The position numbers and the translations under genes were made by a program. Shown here in pieces: positions 5,991-14,511 of a DNA stretch of 23,090 nt. This stretch comes from DASZTV01 sp036268405 (GTDB lineage Bacteria; Actinomycetota; Actinomycetes; JAFAQI01). The first letter of the stretch is position 1. Every line of letters begins with the position of its first letter. Under the pieces are notes generated by a model. It was given only the letters and a program-made list of their open reading frames with translations. It was not told the origin of the DNA and did no database searches. The stretch is from contig DATAUF010000029.1 of NCBI GenBank assembly GCA_036268405.1, positions 1-23,090 on the forward strand. The letters run 5' to 3'.

Positions 5991-8705
5991 TCAGGGTCGG
6001 TACTCGGCCACGATGAGCGCTACGTCATCGCCGAGCTCCCGACCGGCGAACCGGTGCAACCGCTCCAAGACCTCGTCCAGCGCGTACTGCAGGTCGCCGG
6101 ACTCCAGCGGCGAGATCACCCAGCTCAGGTCGACGAACCGGCGATCGCCGTCGCGCGCCTCGACCACGCCGTCGGTGTAGAGGACGAGGCGGTCACCCGG
6201 GTTGAGCCACCCCTCAGTGGCTGTTGGCGCGGCGCCCAGCCCGAGCGGCAGGGAATGGACGACCGAGAGCTCGCCTGCGCTGCCCCCGACGATCAGCAGC
6301 GGCGCGGGATGCCCGCACGAGACAACGGAGTACGACCCGTCATCCGCGACGTCGGCGAGCACGGCGGTCGCGAAGTCCTCATCGGACAGGTACGGCCGCA
6401 GCCGACGGTCGATCTGACGAGCGACGTCGCCGAGGTCCGGAATGTCCGCGGCTGCGGCCCGGAACTCACCGAGCACGATGGTCGCGATCCGGATCGCGGT
6501 CAGCCCCTTGCCCCGGACGTCGCCGACCAGGAGCCGGACGCCGCCGGGACGCGGAACCACCTCGTAGAGGTCGCCGCCGATCAGCGCCTCCGCCGTCGCG
6601 CTGACGTAGCGGCCGGCGAGGGAGATCGGACCGAGGCGGGGCGGGACCGGCGCGAGGATCGCGCGCTGGGTCGCATCGGCGACGCGTCGTACGTCGGCGA
6701 GCCGTCCCGATTGCGCGCGGAACGTCTCCGCCGTCTCGAGGGCGATCGCGGCACGCCGCGCAACGTCCTCGACGAAGGAGACGTCCTCTGCGGCGTACTG
6801 CCGGCCCGAGTCGGCGTAGAGCAGGGTGATCGCGCCGAATGTGCCGCTCCGCCCGGTCAGCGGCACCACCATGGCGCTCGACATTCCCAACGCGCGGATC
6901 ACGTCCCGGTGCTCGTCGTTCGCCGCCATGGCAGCGAGCACCTCGGAGTCGAGCTCCGGGAAGAACTGGCTTTCGCCGGTCGCCACCACGGTCGGCGCAC
7001 CGCCGGGGCGCTCGCCGGTCAGCGGGAAGCGGCCGGACATGCTCTTGGCCCACGCGACCTGACCGGCGTCGTTGTGATGAAGAGCCGCGACCGCCAGCTG
7101 CCCGTCGTCCTGCTGGAGTTGGACGATGCACCAGTCAGCGAGGGTGGGCACCAGCAAGCGGCTAACCGCGTCGAGCGTCGCTTCGAAGTCCAGGCTCAGC
7201 CCAAACGCCACGGAGGCATCTGCGAGGAAGGCCAGTCGGCGACGCGCGACATCACCGCGCTCCATCGCGATCGCGCGCTCGAAGGCTTGAGCCAACGCGT
7301 CGGACAGCGCGCCGACGAACTCAGCCTGGGTCTCGGCATCCACGTCGCTCACCGCGGCGAAGGCCATGGTCAGGACTCCGAGGGTGTGCTCACTCACGCG
7401 CAACGGCGTGACATGAAGGCTCGTCTCCTCGGGATAGATCCCGGTGAGCACCGGGAACCGAGCGGTGAGCTGGTCACGATTGCGGAAGTACATCGCCACG
7501 CCGGTGCGAACCACGAGCGGGCCCGGTAGGTCAGCGTCGAGCCGGAGCTCGGTGTAGTCCCCCTCTGTCGCGATGCCCCCGCCGACCGCCGCCGACCGGA
7601 GCATCCCGTCGTCGTCTAGCAGGTAGACCCGCACCGACTGCGCACCAAGGTCGCCGAGCGCGTTACGCATGATCACGGCGGTGATCTCGGGAACCGTCGC
7701 GGCCCCCGTCAGCTCGCGGGTGAAGCGCTGGAGCAGCTGCAGGCGGTCCCAGGTGTCCTCGAGGTTCGACAGCCGGTCAACCTCATCGGCCAGGGCCTGC
7801 GGGAAGGGTGTCGTCGGCCTCCCAGGAGCGCCTGCTTCCACGGCTCGCAGCTGGTCCACGAGCGCCTGGACGTACCAGCGTCGAAAGGCACGGTGAAGCA
7901 CCGGAGCGCTGACCGTCAGCAGACGCGAGGCACGCGCGAAGCGGTCCGCCGCATCGAGCGCGGCGAGGTAGCGCTCCCCGCTGTCGGCGGCGGACAGCGG
8001 CAGATCGAGGGTCAGATTCGTCTCCGCGTCGCCTCGCGCCGCTGCCGCGAGCGCCTGCCGCTTGATCGCGTCACGCGCCTCGGCCCAGTCCGAGGTGACG
8101 GACTCGACGAGGCGAGCCATCGGCTCCGGCAGCTGGGCGCCGGTTGCCGCCTGGTCGACCTTCATGAGAGTGAGCTCGCGGACCACGTTGTCGATGTGGG
8201 CCTTCGCGGCGAGCAGCAGATCGGTAGGGACCGCGCCGAGCTGCACGACGTACCTCGGTGCGGCGGAGGCGTCGGCCGTCCGCGGCTGCAGGTCGAGGTC
8301 CAACCCACCGAGGGGTGCCACCGCGGACTCGTCGGTGTCCTCGCCGAGCTCGGCCCAGACGACCTTGCCGACAGCGGACTCCTTGACGCCCCAGCCGCTG
8401 GACAACGCCGCCACCAGCGACAGACCGCGTCCAGTCATCGTGTCCGCGTTGGGCCGGGCGAGGACCGGCAACGCACGGCTCGCGTCCTCGACCTCGATTC
8501 GCAGAGCGCCCTCCGACCGAAGCAGGCGCAGGGTGACCGGCTCCGCGCCGTGCAGGATCGCGTTGGTGACGAGCTCGGAGACGAGCTGCTCGGCATCCTC
8601 GACGATTTCCTCGGGCTCCGACGCCAGCCAGCGCGCGGTGAAGCGGCGGGCCCTCGGAACCGCGTCGGGCTCGTGGCCGAGCGTCAGCTCCGAGAGGGGA
8701 AGCAT
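5991..8705 (-). CDS. Multidomain SpoIIE/PP2C phosphatase with RsbW-like ATPase and GAF domains
   Basis: A 904-residue soluble signalling protein. Residues 1-120 form a GHKL/RsbW-type anti-sigma kinase domain, with the N-box ELVTNAILHG at 44-53 and the G-box TGRGLSLVAALSSGWG at 91-106. Residues about 150-330 are mostly helical and unassigned. GAF domains lie at about 335-475 and 490-660. Residues 685-904 are a PP2C/SpoIIE phosphatase. Its metal-binding acidic residues are visible as GGDLYE (Asp712), GDVRGKG (Asp729), LYTDGVVEAR (Asp845) and GDDVALIV (Asp893/894). Such proteins act in partner-switching control of sigma factors: the kinase phosphorylates, and the phosphatase dephosphorylates, an anti-sigma-factor antagonist. 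No antagonist or sigma gene is in the window. The ATG at 8705 has only a weak Shine-Dalgarno. The SCO-family gene ends 42 bp upstream on the same strand. Confidence 0.92.
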   Translation of the reverse strand: MLPLSELTLGHEPDAVPRARRFTARWLASEPEEIVEDAEQLVSELVTNAILHGAEPVTLRLLRSEGALRIEVEDASRALPVLARPNADTMTGRGLSLVAALSSGWGVKESAVGKVVWAELGEDTDESAVAPLGGLDLDLQPRTADASAAPRYVVQLGAVPTDLLLAAKAHIDNVVRELTLMKVDQAATGAQLPEPMARLVESVTSDWAEARDAIKRQALAAAARGDAETNLTLDLPLSAADSGERYLAALDAADRFARASRLLTVSAPVLHRAFRRWYVQALVDQLRAVEAGAPGRPTTPFPQALADEVDRLSNLEDTWDRLQLLQRFTRELTGAATVPEITAVIMRNALGDLGAQSVRVYLLDDDGMLRSAAVGGGIATEGDYTELRLDADLPGPLVVRTGVAMYFRNRDQLTARFPVLTGIYPEETSLHVTPLRVSEHTLGVLTMAFAAVSDVDAETQAEFVGALSDALAQAFERAIAMERGDVARRRLAFLADASVAFGLSLDFEATLDAVSRLLVPTLADWCIVQLQQDDGQLAVAALHHNDAGQVAWAKSMSGRFPLTGERPGGAPTVVATGESQFFPELDSEVLAAMAANDEHRDVIRALGMSSAMVVPLTGRSGTFGAITLLYADSGRQYAAEDVSFVEDVARRAAIALETAETFRAQSGRLADVRRVADATQRAILAPVPPRLGPISLAGRYVSATAEALIGGDLYEVVPRPGGVRLLVGDVRGKGLTAIRIATIVLGEFRAAAADIPDLGDVARQIDRRLRPYLSDEDFATAVLADVADDGSYSVVSCGHPAPLLIVGGSAGELSVVHSLPLGLGAAPTATEGWLNPGDRLVLYTDGVVEARDGDRRFVDLSWVISPLESGDLQYALDEVLERLHRFAGRELGDDVALIVAEYRP

Positions 8706-8747
8706 TGCCGCATCATGCCATCAGGCCCCCTCGGCGGCGCACCGCCG

Positions 8748-9437
8748 TCATGCGTCGTACGCAGGGGCCGCGACCAGGATCGGCAGGTCGTGGCGCAGGT
8801 CATCGATGGTCGAGGGTCCTTCCGTGTACAGCACGTGAGCGACGTGGTCGGGGGTGTAGGCGAGCACCTCCGCGGAGTGCTCGATCGTCTTGCCGTTTCG
8901 TTCGACGCGGCTGACCGGCAACCCTGCCGCTTGCTGCGCGGCGACCACCTGGGCCAGCGAGCCACGCAACCCGACGAACGACGAGTCGAAGCCATTGAGC
9001 CAGCGCCGCAACACCTGCCGACTATCGCGGTAAGGGTCGACCGTGACGAACACCACGGTGACCCTGCGCCGGACGGCGGCACTGCTCTGCCGCAGCGCCT
9101 GCGCGATGTCGGCCATCGTCGTCGGGCAGACGTCCGGGCAGTGCGTGTAGCCGAAGTAGACGAGCGTCACGTGGCCCGCGCCGCGGCTCCGGATGTTGTA
9201 GCGCGCACCCGACGTGTCGGTCAGCACGATGCCGGGTTCATGGTCCGGCGGCGTCAGTACGCCGCCGTGCAAGAGGTTGCCGACCTCGGCTGAGTCGAGG
9301 TGCGCCAACGAGGTCGCTGCCACAGCCAGGTGTGCGTTGGACGACGACCCGTCGACCCCACGAACGCCGGCGGTGCCGCCGGCGACGCAGCCCACAGCGA
9401 GCGCGCCGGCGGCGATCGCCGCGTGACTTCTTCTCAT
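8748..9437 (-). CDS. SCO1/SenC-family copper chaperone
   Basis: A 229-residue thioredoxin-fold protein. The N-terminus has a hydrophobic export segment (AAIAAGALAVGC). Cys17 could be a lipidation site, although the box AVGC is non-standard. The copper-binding cysteines are in THCPDVCPTT (Cys100 and Cys104), and the third ligand is His187 in EHSAEVLAYTPD. The family delivers copper to the CuA centre of cytochrome c oxidase or acts as a thiol redox protein outside the membrane. The frame stays open to 9503. The ATG at 9437 is chosen because GTGAGG lies about 5 nt upstream and a signal sequence begins at once. It diverges from a cupredoxin gene, so two copper proteins share one promoter region. 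It may be co-transcribed with the phosphatase gene 42 bp downstream. Confidence 0.92.
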   Translation of the reverse strand: MRRSHAAIAAGALAVGCVAGGTAGVRGVDGSSSNAHLAVAATSLAHLDSAEVGNLLHGGVLTPPDHEPGIVLTDTSGARYNIRSRGAGHVTLVYFGYTHCPDVCPTTMADIAQALRQSSAAVRRRVTVVFVTVDPYRDSRQVLRRWLNGFDSSFVGLRGSLAQVVAAQQAAGLPVSRVERNGKTIEHSAEVLAYTPDHVAHVLYTEGPSTIDDLRHDLPILVAAPAYDA

Positions 9438-9512
9438 CGCCTCACAGTACGAACCCGGAGTCTGTTTGGTTTGAACGCCCGCGTCGTTGGCGACGTTGAT
9501 CAAGTCGATAGC

Positions 9513-9526
9513 CTCACAAACGTGAG
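9513..9526. promoter_or_regulatory. Small inverted repeat between divergent copper-protein genes
   Basis: CTCAC and GTGAG flank AAAC. The element lies between the SCO gene (start 9437, minus) and the cupredoxin gene (start 9551, plus), close to the latter's ribosome-binding site GGAGGA at 9541-9546. It is a candidate operator, possibly copper-responsive. It does not match a copper-repressor consensus I know. Upstream, TTGATC (9496-9501) could be a -35, but this is not secure. Confidence 0.3.
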
Positions 9527-9550
9527 CGCGCCGACGTCCCGGAGGACGAC

Positions 9551-9937
9551 ATGACCTCGCTTCGCCGCACTACGCCCCTTGCAGTGGGTCTGCTCCTGGC
9601 GGTCGTCCTTGCGGCGTGCGGCAGCTCGAGCTCGGGCGGCTCGACGGTGACCTCGAGCGGTGGCTCGGACAGCACCAGCTCCGCAAGCGGACCGACCGTG
9701 ACGATCCAGAACTTCAAGTTCCAGCCGGCCAGCCTGACGGTAAAGCCGGGTACGAAGGTGACCTTCATCCAGGAGGACAGCGTCCCGCACAACGCCACCG
9801 CCAAGGGCGCGAGTGCGTTCCACACGCCGACCCTGAGCAAGGGCCAGAAGTACACGGTCACGTTCACGAAGCCCGGGACCTACTCCTACATCTGCACGAT
9901 CCATCCGTTCATGCACGGAACGATCGTCGTCAGTTGA
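9551..9937 (+). CDS. Cupredoxin (plastocyanin-like) lipoprotein
   Basis: A 128-residue copper protein. The signal peptide ends in a lipobox VLAAC with Cys23 as the lipidated residue. A Gly/Ser-rich linker runs to about residue 47, then a single cupredoxin domain. Type I copper ligands are visible: His80 in SVPHNAT, and Cys115, His118 and Met121 in YICTIHPFMHG. It should be anchored outside the membrane and carry electrons or copper. The start is fixed by GGAGGA 4 nt upstream of ATG. Its stop TGA overlaps a TTG start for the following S53 peptidase (TTGA), so the two are translationally coupled. It diverges from a SCO copper chaperone. Physiological partners are not evident, since no oxidase genes are in the window. 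Confidence 0.94.
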   Translation: MTSLRRTTPLAVGLLLAVVLAACGSSSSGGSTVTSSGGSDSTSSASGPTVTIQNFKFQPASLTVKPGTKVTFIQEDSVPHNATAKGASAFHTPTLSKGQKYTVTFTKPGTYSYICTIHPFMHGTIVVS

Positions 9938-12900
9938 CCCGTCGCTTCATCGTCGGCGCCGCGACCGTTGCGCTAGCGCTCACCGGCGTCGCGCCAGGAC
10001 TCGCGGCGACTCGCTCTTCCGATGCGCCGCAGATGGCGGCGACGACGACGGGCGTGGTTCGCACCCTGCTCGACACTGTTCCGAACCTGGTACGCGAGGC
10101 GACGGACATCGGGCCGCTGCGCGCGCTCACGACGCTGCATGTCGCGCTGCCGCTCGCGCTGCCGCGGCGGGCGGCACTCGACCGGCTGGTCTCCGCCGAG
10201 TACGACGCGAAGAGCCGGTCGTTCCACCGGTTCGTCAGCCCGTCGAGCTTCGCGAGGCAGTTCGGCGCGCCGTCGACCGAGATCGACCGGGTTACCGCTG
10301 TGCTCAAGACTCTCGGGCTACATGTCGCAGCACCGGCTGCCAATCACCTCTACGTCGAGGCAACGGCGCCTGTCGCGTTGCTCGAGCAGGTATTCGGCGC
10401 CGAGCTCGACCGCTTTCGGATCGGCGCGCGGTCCTTCTTCGCCAACACCTCGGACCTGAAGCTGCCGGCGGCACTCGACGGGCTGGTCACCGGCGTCCTG
10501 GGACTCGACAACACCAACCGCCCGCAGGCGCAGGTCAGCGCGGGACACCCGTCGCCGGCCGCCGCAGTCACACGGCAGATCGGGCCGATCGGTTCTGACG
10601 GCGGCGTCACGCCATGTCCGGCGGCCATCGCCGGAGTGGGGTACACCGCCCCGCAGCTCGCGGCGGCGTACGGCTTCAACGGTCTGTACGCGAAGGGCTT
10701 CCTCGGCCAGGGGATGTCGGCGGCGCTCGTGGAGTTCGACGATTTCCACGACAGCAACGTCGCCGCGGTGAAGTCCTGCTACCACGTCCACCCGGATGTC
10801 ACCCGCCGGCTGGTCGACGGCGGGACCGGTGGACCGCCGGCGGGCGGCGAGATCGAGGCGATGGCCGACATCACCACGATGCTCGAGATGCTGCCTCAGC
10901 TCGCCCACCTCTATGTCTACGTCGCGCCGATCACCAGCCTCGGCGAAGTCGAGCTCTACAACCGCTTCGTGACCGATGACGACGCGCCGGTGATGTCCTC
11001 GTCCTGGGGGAGCTGCGAAGAGCTGGCGAGCGCGGCTGACAACCGGCTGTTCGCCGAGATCACCGAGGAAGCGGCGGCGCAGGGCCAGCAGATCTTCGAC
11101 GCGAGCGGCGACGCGGGAGCGGTCGACTGCAGCAGCCTGTTCCCCTCGCCAACCGGCGACAGCATCAGCGTCGAGCAGGAGGCCGCCGTGCCGTGGGTGA
11201 CAGGCGTCGGTGGCACCGACCTCGGCCTGCGCACCGCCAACGGCCTCCCCGGACCCCGTGATGAAGCGACGTGGAACGACGCCGGCGCCGCCGGCGGTGG
11301 CGTCAGCACGCAGTGGCGGATGCCCACATGGCAGCACGCTCTCGCGTCCGCCCGGACAGCAGCGGGTCACAGCCGTGCGGCATGCGGTGCGCCCAAGGGC
11401 GCACTGTGTCGTGAGGTGCCCGACATCTCCGCTGACGCCGATCCTGACTTCGGCATGCAAGGTCAGGGCTTGCAGTTCACCGACGACATCGGCTCACCGG
11501 GCTACTCGATCTTCTGCGACACACCGAACTGCAGCCTGCTCGGAGGAGTGCTCGGCCTGCCGATTCCGTTGCCACCGCTGGGCGGTCTGGCCGGCTGGCA
11601 GCCGATTGGTGGCACCAGCCTGTCGACTCCTCTGACCGCAGCGGCGGCGGTGCTTTGGGACCAGGAGGCGAAGGCCGCCCACCTGGACGGGCTCGGACTG
11701 ATCAACCCGGCGCTCTATCGAGTCGCAGCTGATCCCGTGGCGTACGCCCGCGACTTCCACGACGTCACCACCGGCAGCAACGATGCGCAGTACGACCCCG
11801 CGGACTGCCCGGCCGGGTGCAACCCCCACCACCTCTACGCCGCCGGCAAGGGCTACGACATGGCAACGGGTCTCGGCAGCTACGACGCGACCAACCTGGG
11901 TGACGACCTGATCAAGCAGGCGGAGCACCTGACGCTGCTCCCCGACCACGTCAAGGTCTACGGCTATCACCACGGCGTCGCGACGAGCGCTCCCGTCGCG
12001 GTGAGCAGCGGCTATCGCGCCGCGGCGTACCACGCGCGGAGCAACGCCAGCTGGCTGCACGTCCACACCGGCACGTCGCCGGGAAGCCTGTCCTGGTCGG
12101 TGACTCCGGGGGGTCTCACGACAGGGACTCACCACGGACAGATCACGATCAGCGCGCACGGTCATTCGGCGACGCTCAAGGTGAGCTACTCGGTCTCGCC
12201 GCGCGCAAAGCTGCACGTGTCCAACGCGCTGCTGCATTTCCATGAAGGTGCACTGAACAGCTCCGGGAAGCCGACGATCGCGACCTGCGCGGGACCGATG
12301 TGGGATGACGAGTTCTTCGATGAGCTCAACGACTCCTCCGCCACGTTGGCGCCGGCAACGACCCGCCAGACGCTGCGCATCTCCAACACCGGTCCAGCCG
12401 GCAGCCGGTTGCACTGGCAGGCGTTCCCTGCAGCGCAGACCGGTAGCTGGCTCAACGTCGAGCTCGACCGCGGGAAGGTCGCGACGAAACCCGGCCGGGC
12501 GATTGTTGCGACCGACGGCAGCCTCGGCGGCGGGAAGGCGAGTGGCGTCCGGCTGATCTCCCTTGCCAACTCCAACGCCATCGCCGGATATCCCGCGATG
12601 CAGCAAGGTAGCTATGTCGGCACGGTCAAGGTCTACGACCTGGCCGACCCGCACATCGTCCGTACCGTCTACGCGACGCTCACGCTGGGCAACGGGCGCG
12701 AGACGCCGATCATCCGCGGCTACGTGAAGAACCCACATCTGAAGGTGACGCGCGGCGGATCGACTTCGTTCAAGGTCCAGCTGAATGACGGCTCGGGCGG
12801 CTGCGGCTACGCGTACAGCATCAGCAGCGACCGGAGCTGGGCCGTTCCGTCAGCGGCGGACTACTCAGGCACCGTGCCGCCGATGGGATCGGGCAAGGTG

Positions 12901-13059
12901 GGCGGCACCGCAACCGGGTCGGGGACCGGCACGATCGTGGTCAACGTCTCGGCCAAACGCCTGAGTACCGGCCGGCACCCCTTCACGCTGACCGTCCAGT
13001 CCCAGAACGCCGAACCCAACCCATACCTGATCAAGCTGAGCCTGACCGTCAAGCCCTAA
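9934..13059 (+). CDS. Secreted S53 family (sedolisin/kumamolisin-type) serine-carboxyl peptidase
   Basis: A 1041-residue protein from a TTG start that overlaps the cupredoxin stop. The frame is open further upstream, but the export signal TRRFIVGAATVALALTGVAPGLA begins right here. A pro-kumamolisin activation domain occupies about residues 50-195. The peptidase domain runs to about residue 660. Visible catalytic residues are Glu308 and Asp312 (EIEAMAD), the oxyanion Asp393 (DASGDAGA) and nucleophile Ser562 (GGTSLSTP). A C-terminal calcium-type region reads DFHDVTTGSND...YDMATGLGSYD. About 375 further residues form two or three beta-sandwich Ig/BACON-like domains (NASWLHVHTGTSPGSLSWSV and two later segments), possibly for surface or substrate binding. 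The family digests protein at acidic pH outside the cell. A strong hairpin follows the TAA stop. Confidence 0.92.
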   Translation: MTRRFIVGAATVALALTGVAPGLAATRSSDAPQMAATTTGVVRTLLDTVPNLVREATDIGPLRALTTLHVALPLALPRRAALDRLVSAEYDAKSRSFHRFVSPSSFARQFGAPSTEIDRVTAVLKTLGLHVAAPAANHLYVEATAPVALLEQVFGAELDRFRIGARSFFANTSDLKLPAALDGLVTGVLGLDNTNRPQAQVSAGHPSPAAAVTRQIGPIGSDGGVTPCPAAIAGVGYTAPQLAAAYGFNGLYAKGFLGQGMSAALVEFDDFHDSNVAAVKSCYHVHPDVTRRLVDGGTGGPPAGGEIEAMADITTMLEMLPQLAHLYVYVAPITSLGEVELYNRFVTDDDAPVMSSSWGSCEELASAADNRLFAEITEEAAAQGQQIFDASGDAGAVDCSSLFPSPTGDSISVEQEAAVPWVTGVGGTDLGLRTANGLPGPRDEATWNDAGAAGGGVSTQWRMPTWQHALASARTAAGHSRAACGAPKGALCREVPDISADADPDFGMQGQGLQFTDDIGSPGYSIFCDTPNCSLLGGVLGLPIPLPPLGGLAGWQPIGGTSLSTPLTAAAAVLWDQEAKAAHLDGLGLINPALYRVAADPVAYARDFHDVTTGSNDAQYDPADCPAGCNPHHLYAAGKGYDMATGLGSYDATNLGDDLIKQAEHLTLLPDHVKVYGYHHGVATSAPVAVSSGYRAAAYHARSNASWLHVHTGTSPGSLSWSVTPGGLTTGTHHGQITISAHGHSATLKVSYSVSPRAKLHVSNALLHFHEGALNSSGKPTIATCAGPMWDDEFFDELNDSSATLAPATTRQTLRISNTGPAGSRLHWQAFPAAQTGSWLNVELDRGKVATKPGRAIVATDGSLGGGKASGVRLISLANSNAIAGYPAMQQGSYVGTVKVYDLADPHIVRTVYATLTLGNGRETPIIRGYVKNPHLKVTRGGSTSFKVQLNDGSGGCGYAYSISSDRSWAVPSAADYSGTVPPMGSGKVGGTATGSGTGTIVVNVSAKRLSTGRHPFTLTVQSQNAEPNPYLIKLSLTVKP

Positions 13060-13070
13060 CCACCCGCGCG

Positions 13071-13110
13071 ATTGCCGTCTGCCGGTGCTCTAGCACCGGC
13101 AGGTGGCAAT
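13071..13110. terminator. Bidirectional hairpin between convergent genes
   Basis: ATTGCC (13071-13076) pairs with GGCAAT (13105-13110). CTGCCGGTGCT (13079-13089) pairs with AGCACCGGCAG (13092-13102). The two GT dinucleotides between these arms form G-T wobbles, so about 19 bp stack around a tiny loop. The element lies 11 bp after the S53 peptidase stop and 9 bp beyond the convergent aminotransferase stop. There is no long T-tract on either side, which is usual in high-GC actinobacteria. Confidence 0.8.
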
Positions 13111-13119
13111 GCGGGTCCG

Positions 13120-14331
13120 CTACTGGTGGTAGGTCGAGAGGAAGTCGCCGAACCTGGTGATCGCGTCCGCGAGCACCTCGGCGTGCGGCAGCGTCACGAT
13201 GCGGATGTGGTCGTGACTCGGCCAGTTGAAACCGGTGCCGTAGGTGACGAGGATCTTCTCCGCCCGCAGCAGATCGAGCGCCAGCTGCTGGTCGTCAGCA
13301 ATCGGATAGACCTCGGGATCGAGTCGCGGGAAGACGTAAAGCGCTCCCTGCGGCTTCGTGCAGCTCACCCCTGGGATGTCGTTGAGCATCCGCCACGCGA
13401 CGTCGCGCTGCTCCCGGAGCCGCCCGCCGGGCAGCACGAGCTCGTTGATGCTCTGGTAGCCACCGAGCGCGGTCTGGATCGCATGCTGCGCCGGAACGTT
13501 GGCGCACAGCCGCATGTTGGCGAGCAGTGAGACGCCGGACATGTAGCTCTCGGCATGCTGCTTCGGCCCACTGATGACGACCCAACCGGCGCGGAAGCCG
13601 GCGACGCGATAGGCCTTCGACAGGCCGCTGAACGTGAGGCAGATGACGTCGGGCGCGAGGGAGGCGAGCACAGTGTGCTCGGCATCGTCGTAGAGGATCT
13701 TCTCGTAGATCTCGTCGGAGAAGATCACGAGGTCGTGCTCCCGCGCGAACTGCGCAAGCGCTTCGAGCATCTCCCGCGAGTAGACCGCACCCGTCGGGTT
13801 GTTCGGGTTGATGACGACGATGGCCTTGGTCCGGTCCGTGACCTGGGAGGCCAGATGCTCGAGGTCGGGCTGCCAGTCGTTGGACTCGTCGCACCGATAG
13901 TGAACCGCGCGGCCGCCGGACAGGATCGTCGTCGCGGTCCACAGTGGGTAGTCCGGCGCCGGGATCAGGACCTCGTCGCCCGGGTTCAGCAATGCCTGCA
14001 GCGTCATCGAGATGAGCTCGCTGACGCCGTTGCCGAGGTAGATGTCGTCGACAGTCACCCCGTCGACGCCGCGAAGCTGGTAGTACTGCTCGACCGCGGT
14101 CCGCGCGGAGTAGAGGCCCTTGGACTCGCTGTAGCCCTGCGCCATGTGCAGGTTGCGGGTGATCGCCTGGAGGATCTCGTCCGGGGCCTCGAAGCCGAAC
14201 GGCGCGGGGTTGCCGATGTTGAGCTTGAGGATCCGGTGACCCTCCTGCTCCATCCGGGCTGCCTCGTCCAACGCAGGCCCTCGGACGTCGTACACGACCC
14301 CTTGGAGCTTGTCGGACTGGCGCAGATCCAT
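13120..14331 (-). CDS. PLP-dependent class I/II aminotransferase, AlaA-like
   Basis: A 403-residue fold-type I aminotransferase. The N-terminus has the LNIGNPAPFGFEAPDEI motif (about 37-53). The cofactor site is visible as INPNNPTGAVYS (174-185), SDEIYE (Asp206, Tyr209) and the Schiff-base lysine Lys239 in FSGLSKAYRVAGFRAGW. These motifs match the alanine/aspartate aminotransferase group of E. coli AlaA type, which converts pyruvate and glutamate to alanine and 2-oxoglutarate. Substrate preference is inferred. The frame is open up to 14397, but that longer start lies inside the hairpin that ends the bldC transcript. The ATG at 14331 is therefore preferred. It has no clear Shine-Dalgarno and may be leaderless. 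The gene is convergent with the S53 peptidase gene. Confidence 0.9.
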   Translation of the reverse strand: MDLRQSDKLQGVVYDVRGPALDEAARMEQEGHRILKLNIGNPAPFGFEAPDEILQAITRNLHMAQGYSESKGLYSARTAVEQYYQLRGVDGVTVDDIYLGNGVSELISMTLQALLNPGDEVLIPAPDYPLWTATTILSGGRAVHYRCDESNDWQPDLEHLASQVTDRTKAIVVINPNNPTGAVYSREMLEALAQFAREHDLVIFSDEIYEKILYDDAEHTVLASLAPDVICLTFSGLSKAYRVAGFRAGWVVISGPKQHAESYMSGVSLLANMRLCANVPAQHAIQTALGGYQSINELVLPGGRLREQRDVAWRMLNDIPGVSCTKPQGALYVFPRLDPEVYPIADDQQLALDLLRAEKILVTYGTGFNWPSHDHIRIVTLPHAEVLADAITRFGDFLSTYHQ

Positions 14332-14393
14332 GGATCGAGAGTACGTGCGAGGACCGAGCCCGTCGCCTGTTTTACAAAGCGCGGCGCGAGAAA

Positions 14394-14436
14394 CCACAGA
14401 GCCGCGTCACCGCCGGATTGTGACGCGGCCCTGTGG
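14394..14436 (-). terminator. Hairpin 1 downstream of bldC
   Basis: CCACAG-A-GCCGCGTCAC (14394-14410) pairs with GTGACGCGGC-C-CTGTGG (14420-14436) across a 9-nt loop, with one A/C mismatch: 16 of 17 pairs. On the minus strand it is followed by TTTCTCGC. It lies between bldC and the aminotransferase start and probably ends the bldC transcript. Confidence 0.75.
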
Positions 14437-14439
14437 TCA

Positions 14440-14472
14440 CCGTCGCGCCGGCACTGGGCCCCGGCGCGACGG
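14440..14472 (-). terminator. Hairpin 2 downstream of bldC
   Basis: CCGTCGCGCCGG (14440-14451) pairs perfectly with CCGGCGCGACGG (14461-14472) across a 9-nt loop. It is 39 bp past the bldC stop and only 3 bp before hairpin 1 in the direction of transcription. The two stems form a tandem terminator or a stable 3' end. Confidence 0.7.
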
Positions 14473-14511
14473 AGTCTTGAGGGTGGCGGGTGTGCGCTGA
14501 GCGAAAAGCAG

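Noticed and set aside
5880..7529. Long open frame (549 codons) on the plus strand inside the phosphatase gene
   Set aside because: It is antisense to a gene with clear SpoIIE and GAF motifs. Its sequence is Arg/Gly/Asp-rich without any domain, as expected from high-GC codon bias.
7893..9293. Plus-strand open frame covering parts of the phosphatase and SCO genes
   Set aside because: Antisense to two recognisable proteins, with low-complexity translation and no ribosome-binding site of note.
9616..9933. Extension of the S53 peptidase upstream into the cupredoxin gene
   Set aside because: The added residues are an out-of-frame reading of the cupredoxin. The signal peptide begins at the TTG at 9934.
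10318..12738. Minus-strand open frames of 380 and 414 codons inside the S53 peptidase gene
   Set aside because: Shadows of a gene with all catalytic motifs; compositionally biased and without homology I recognise.
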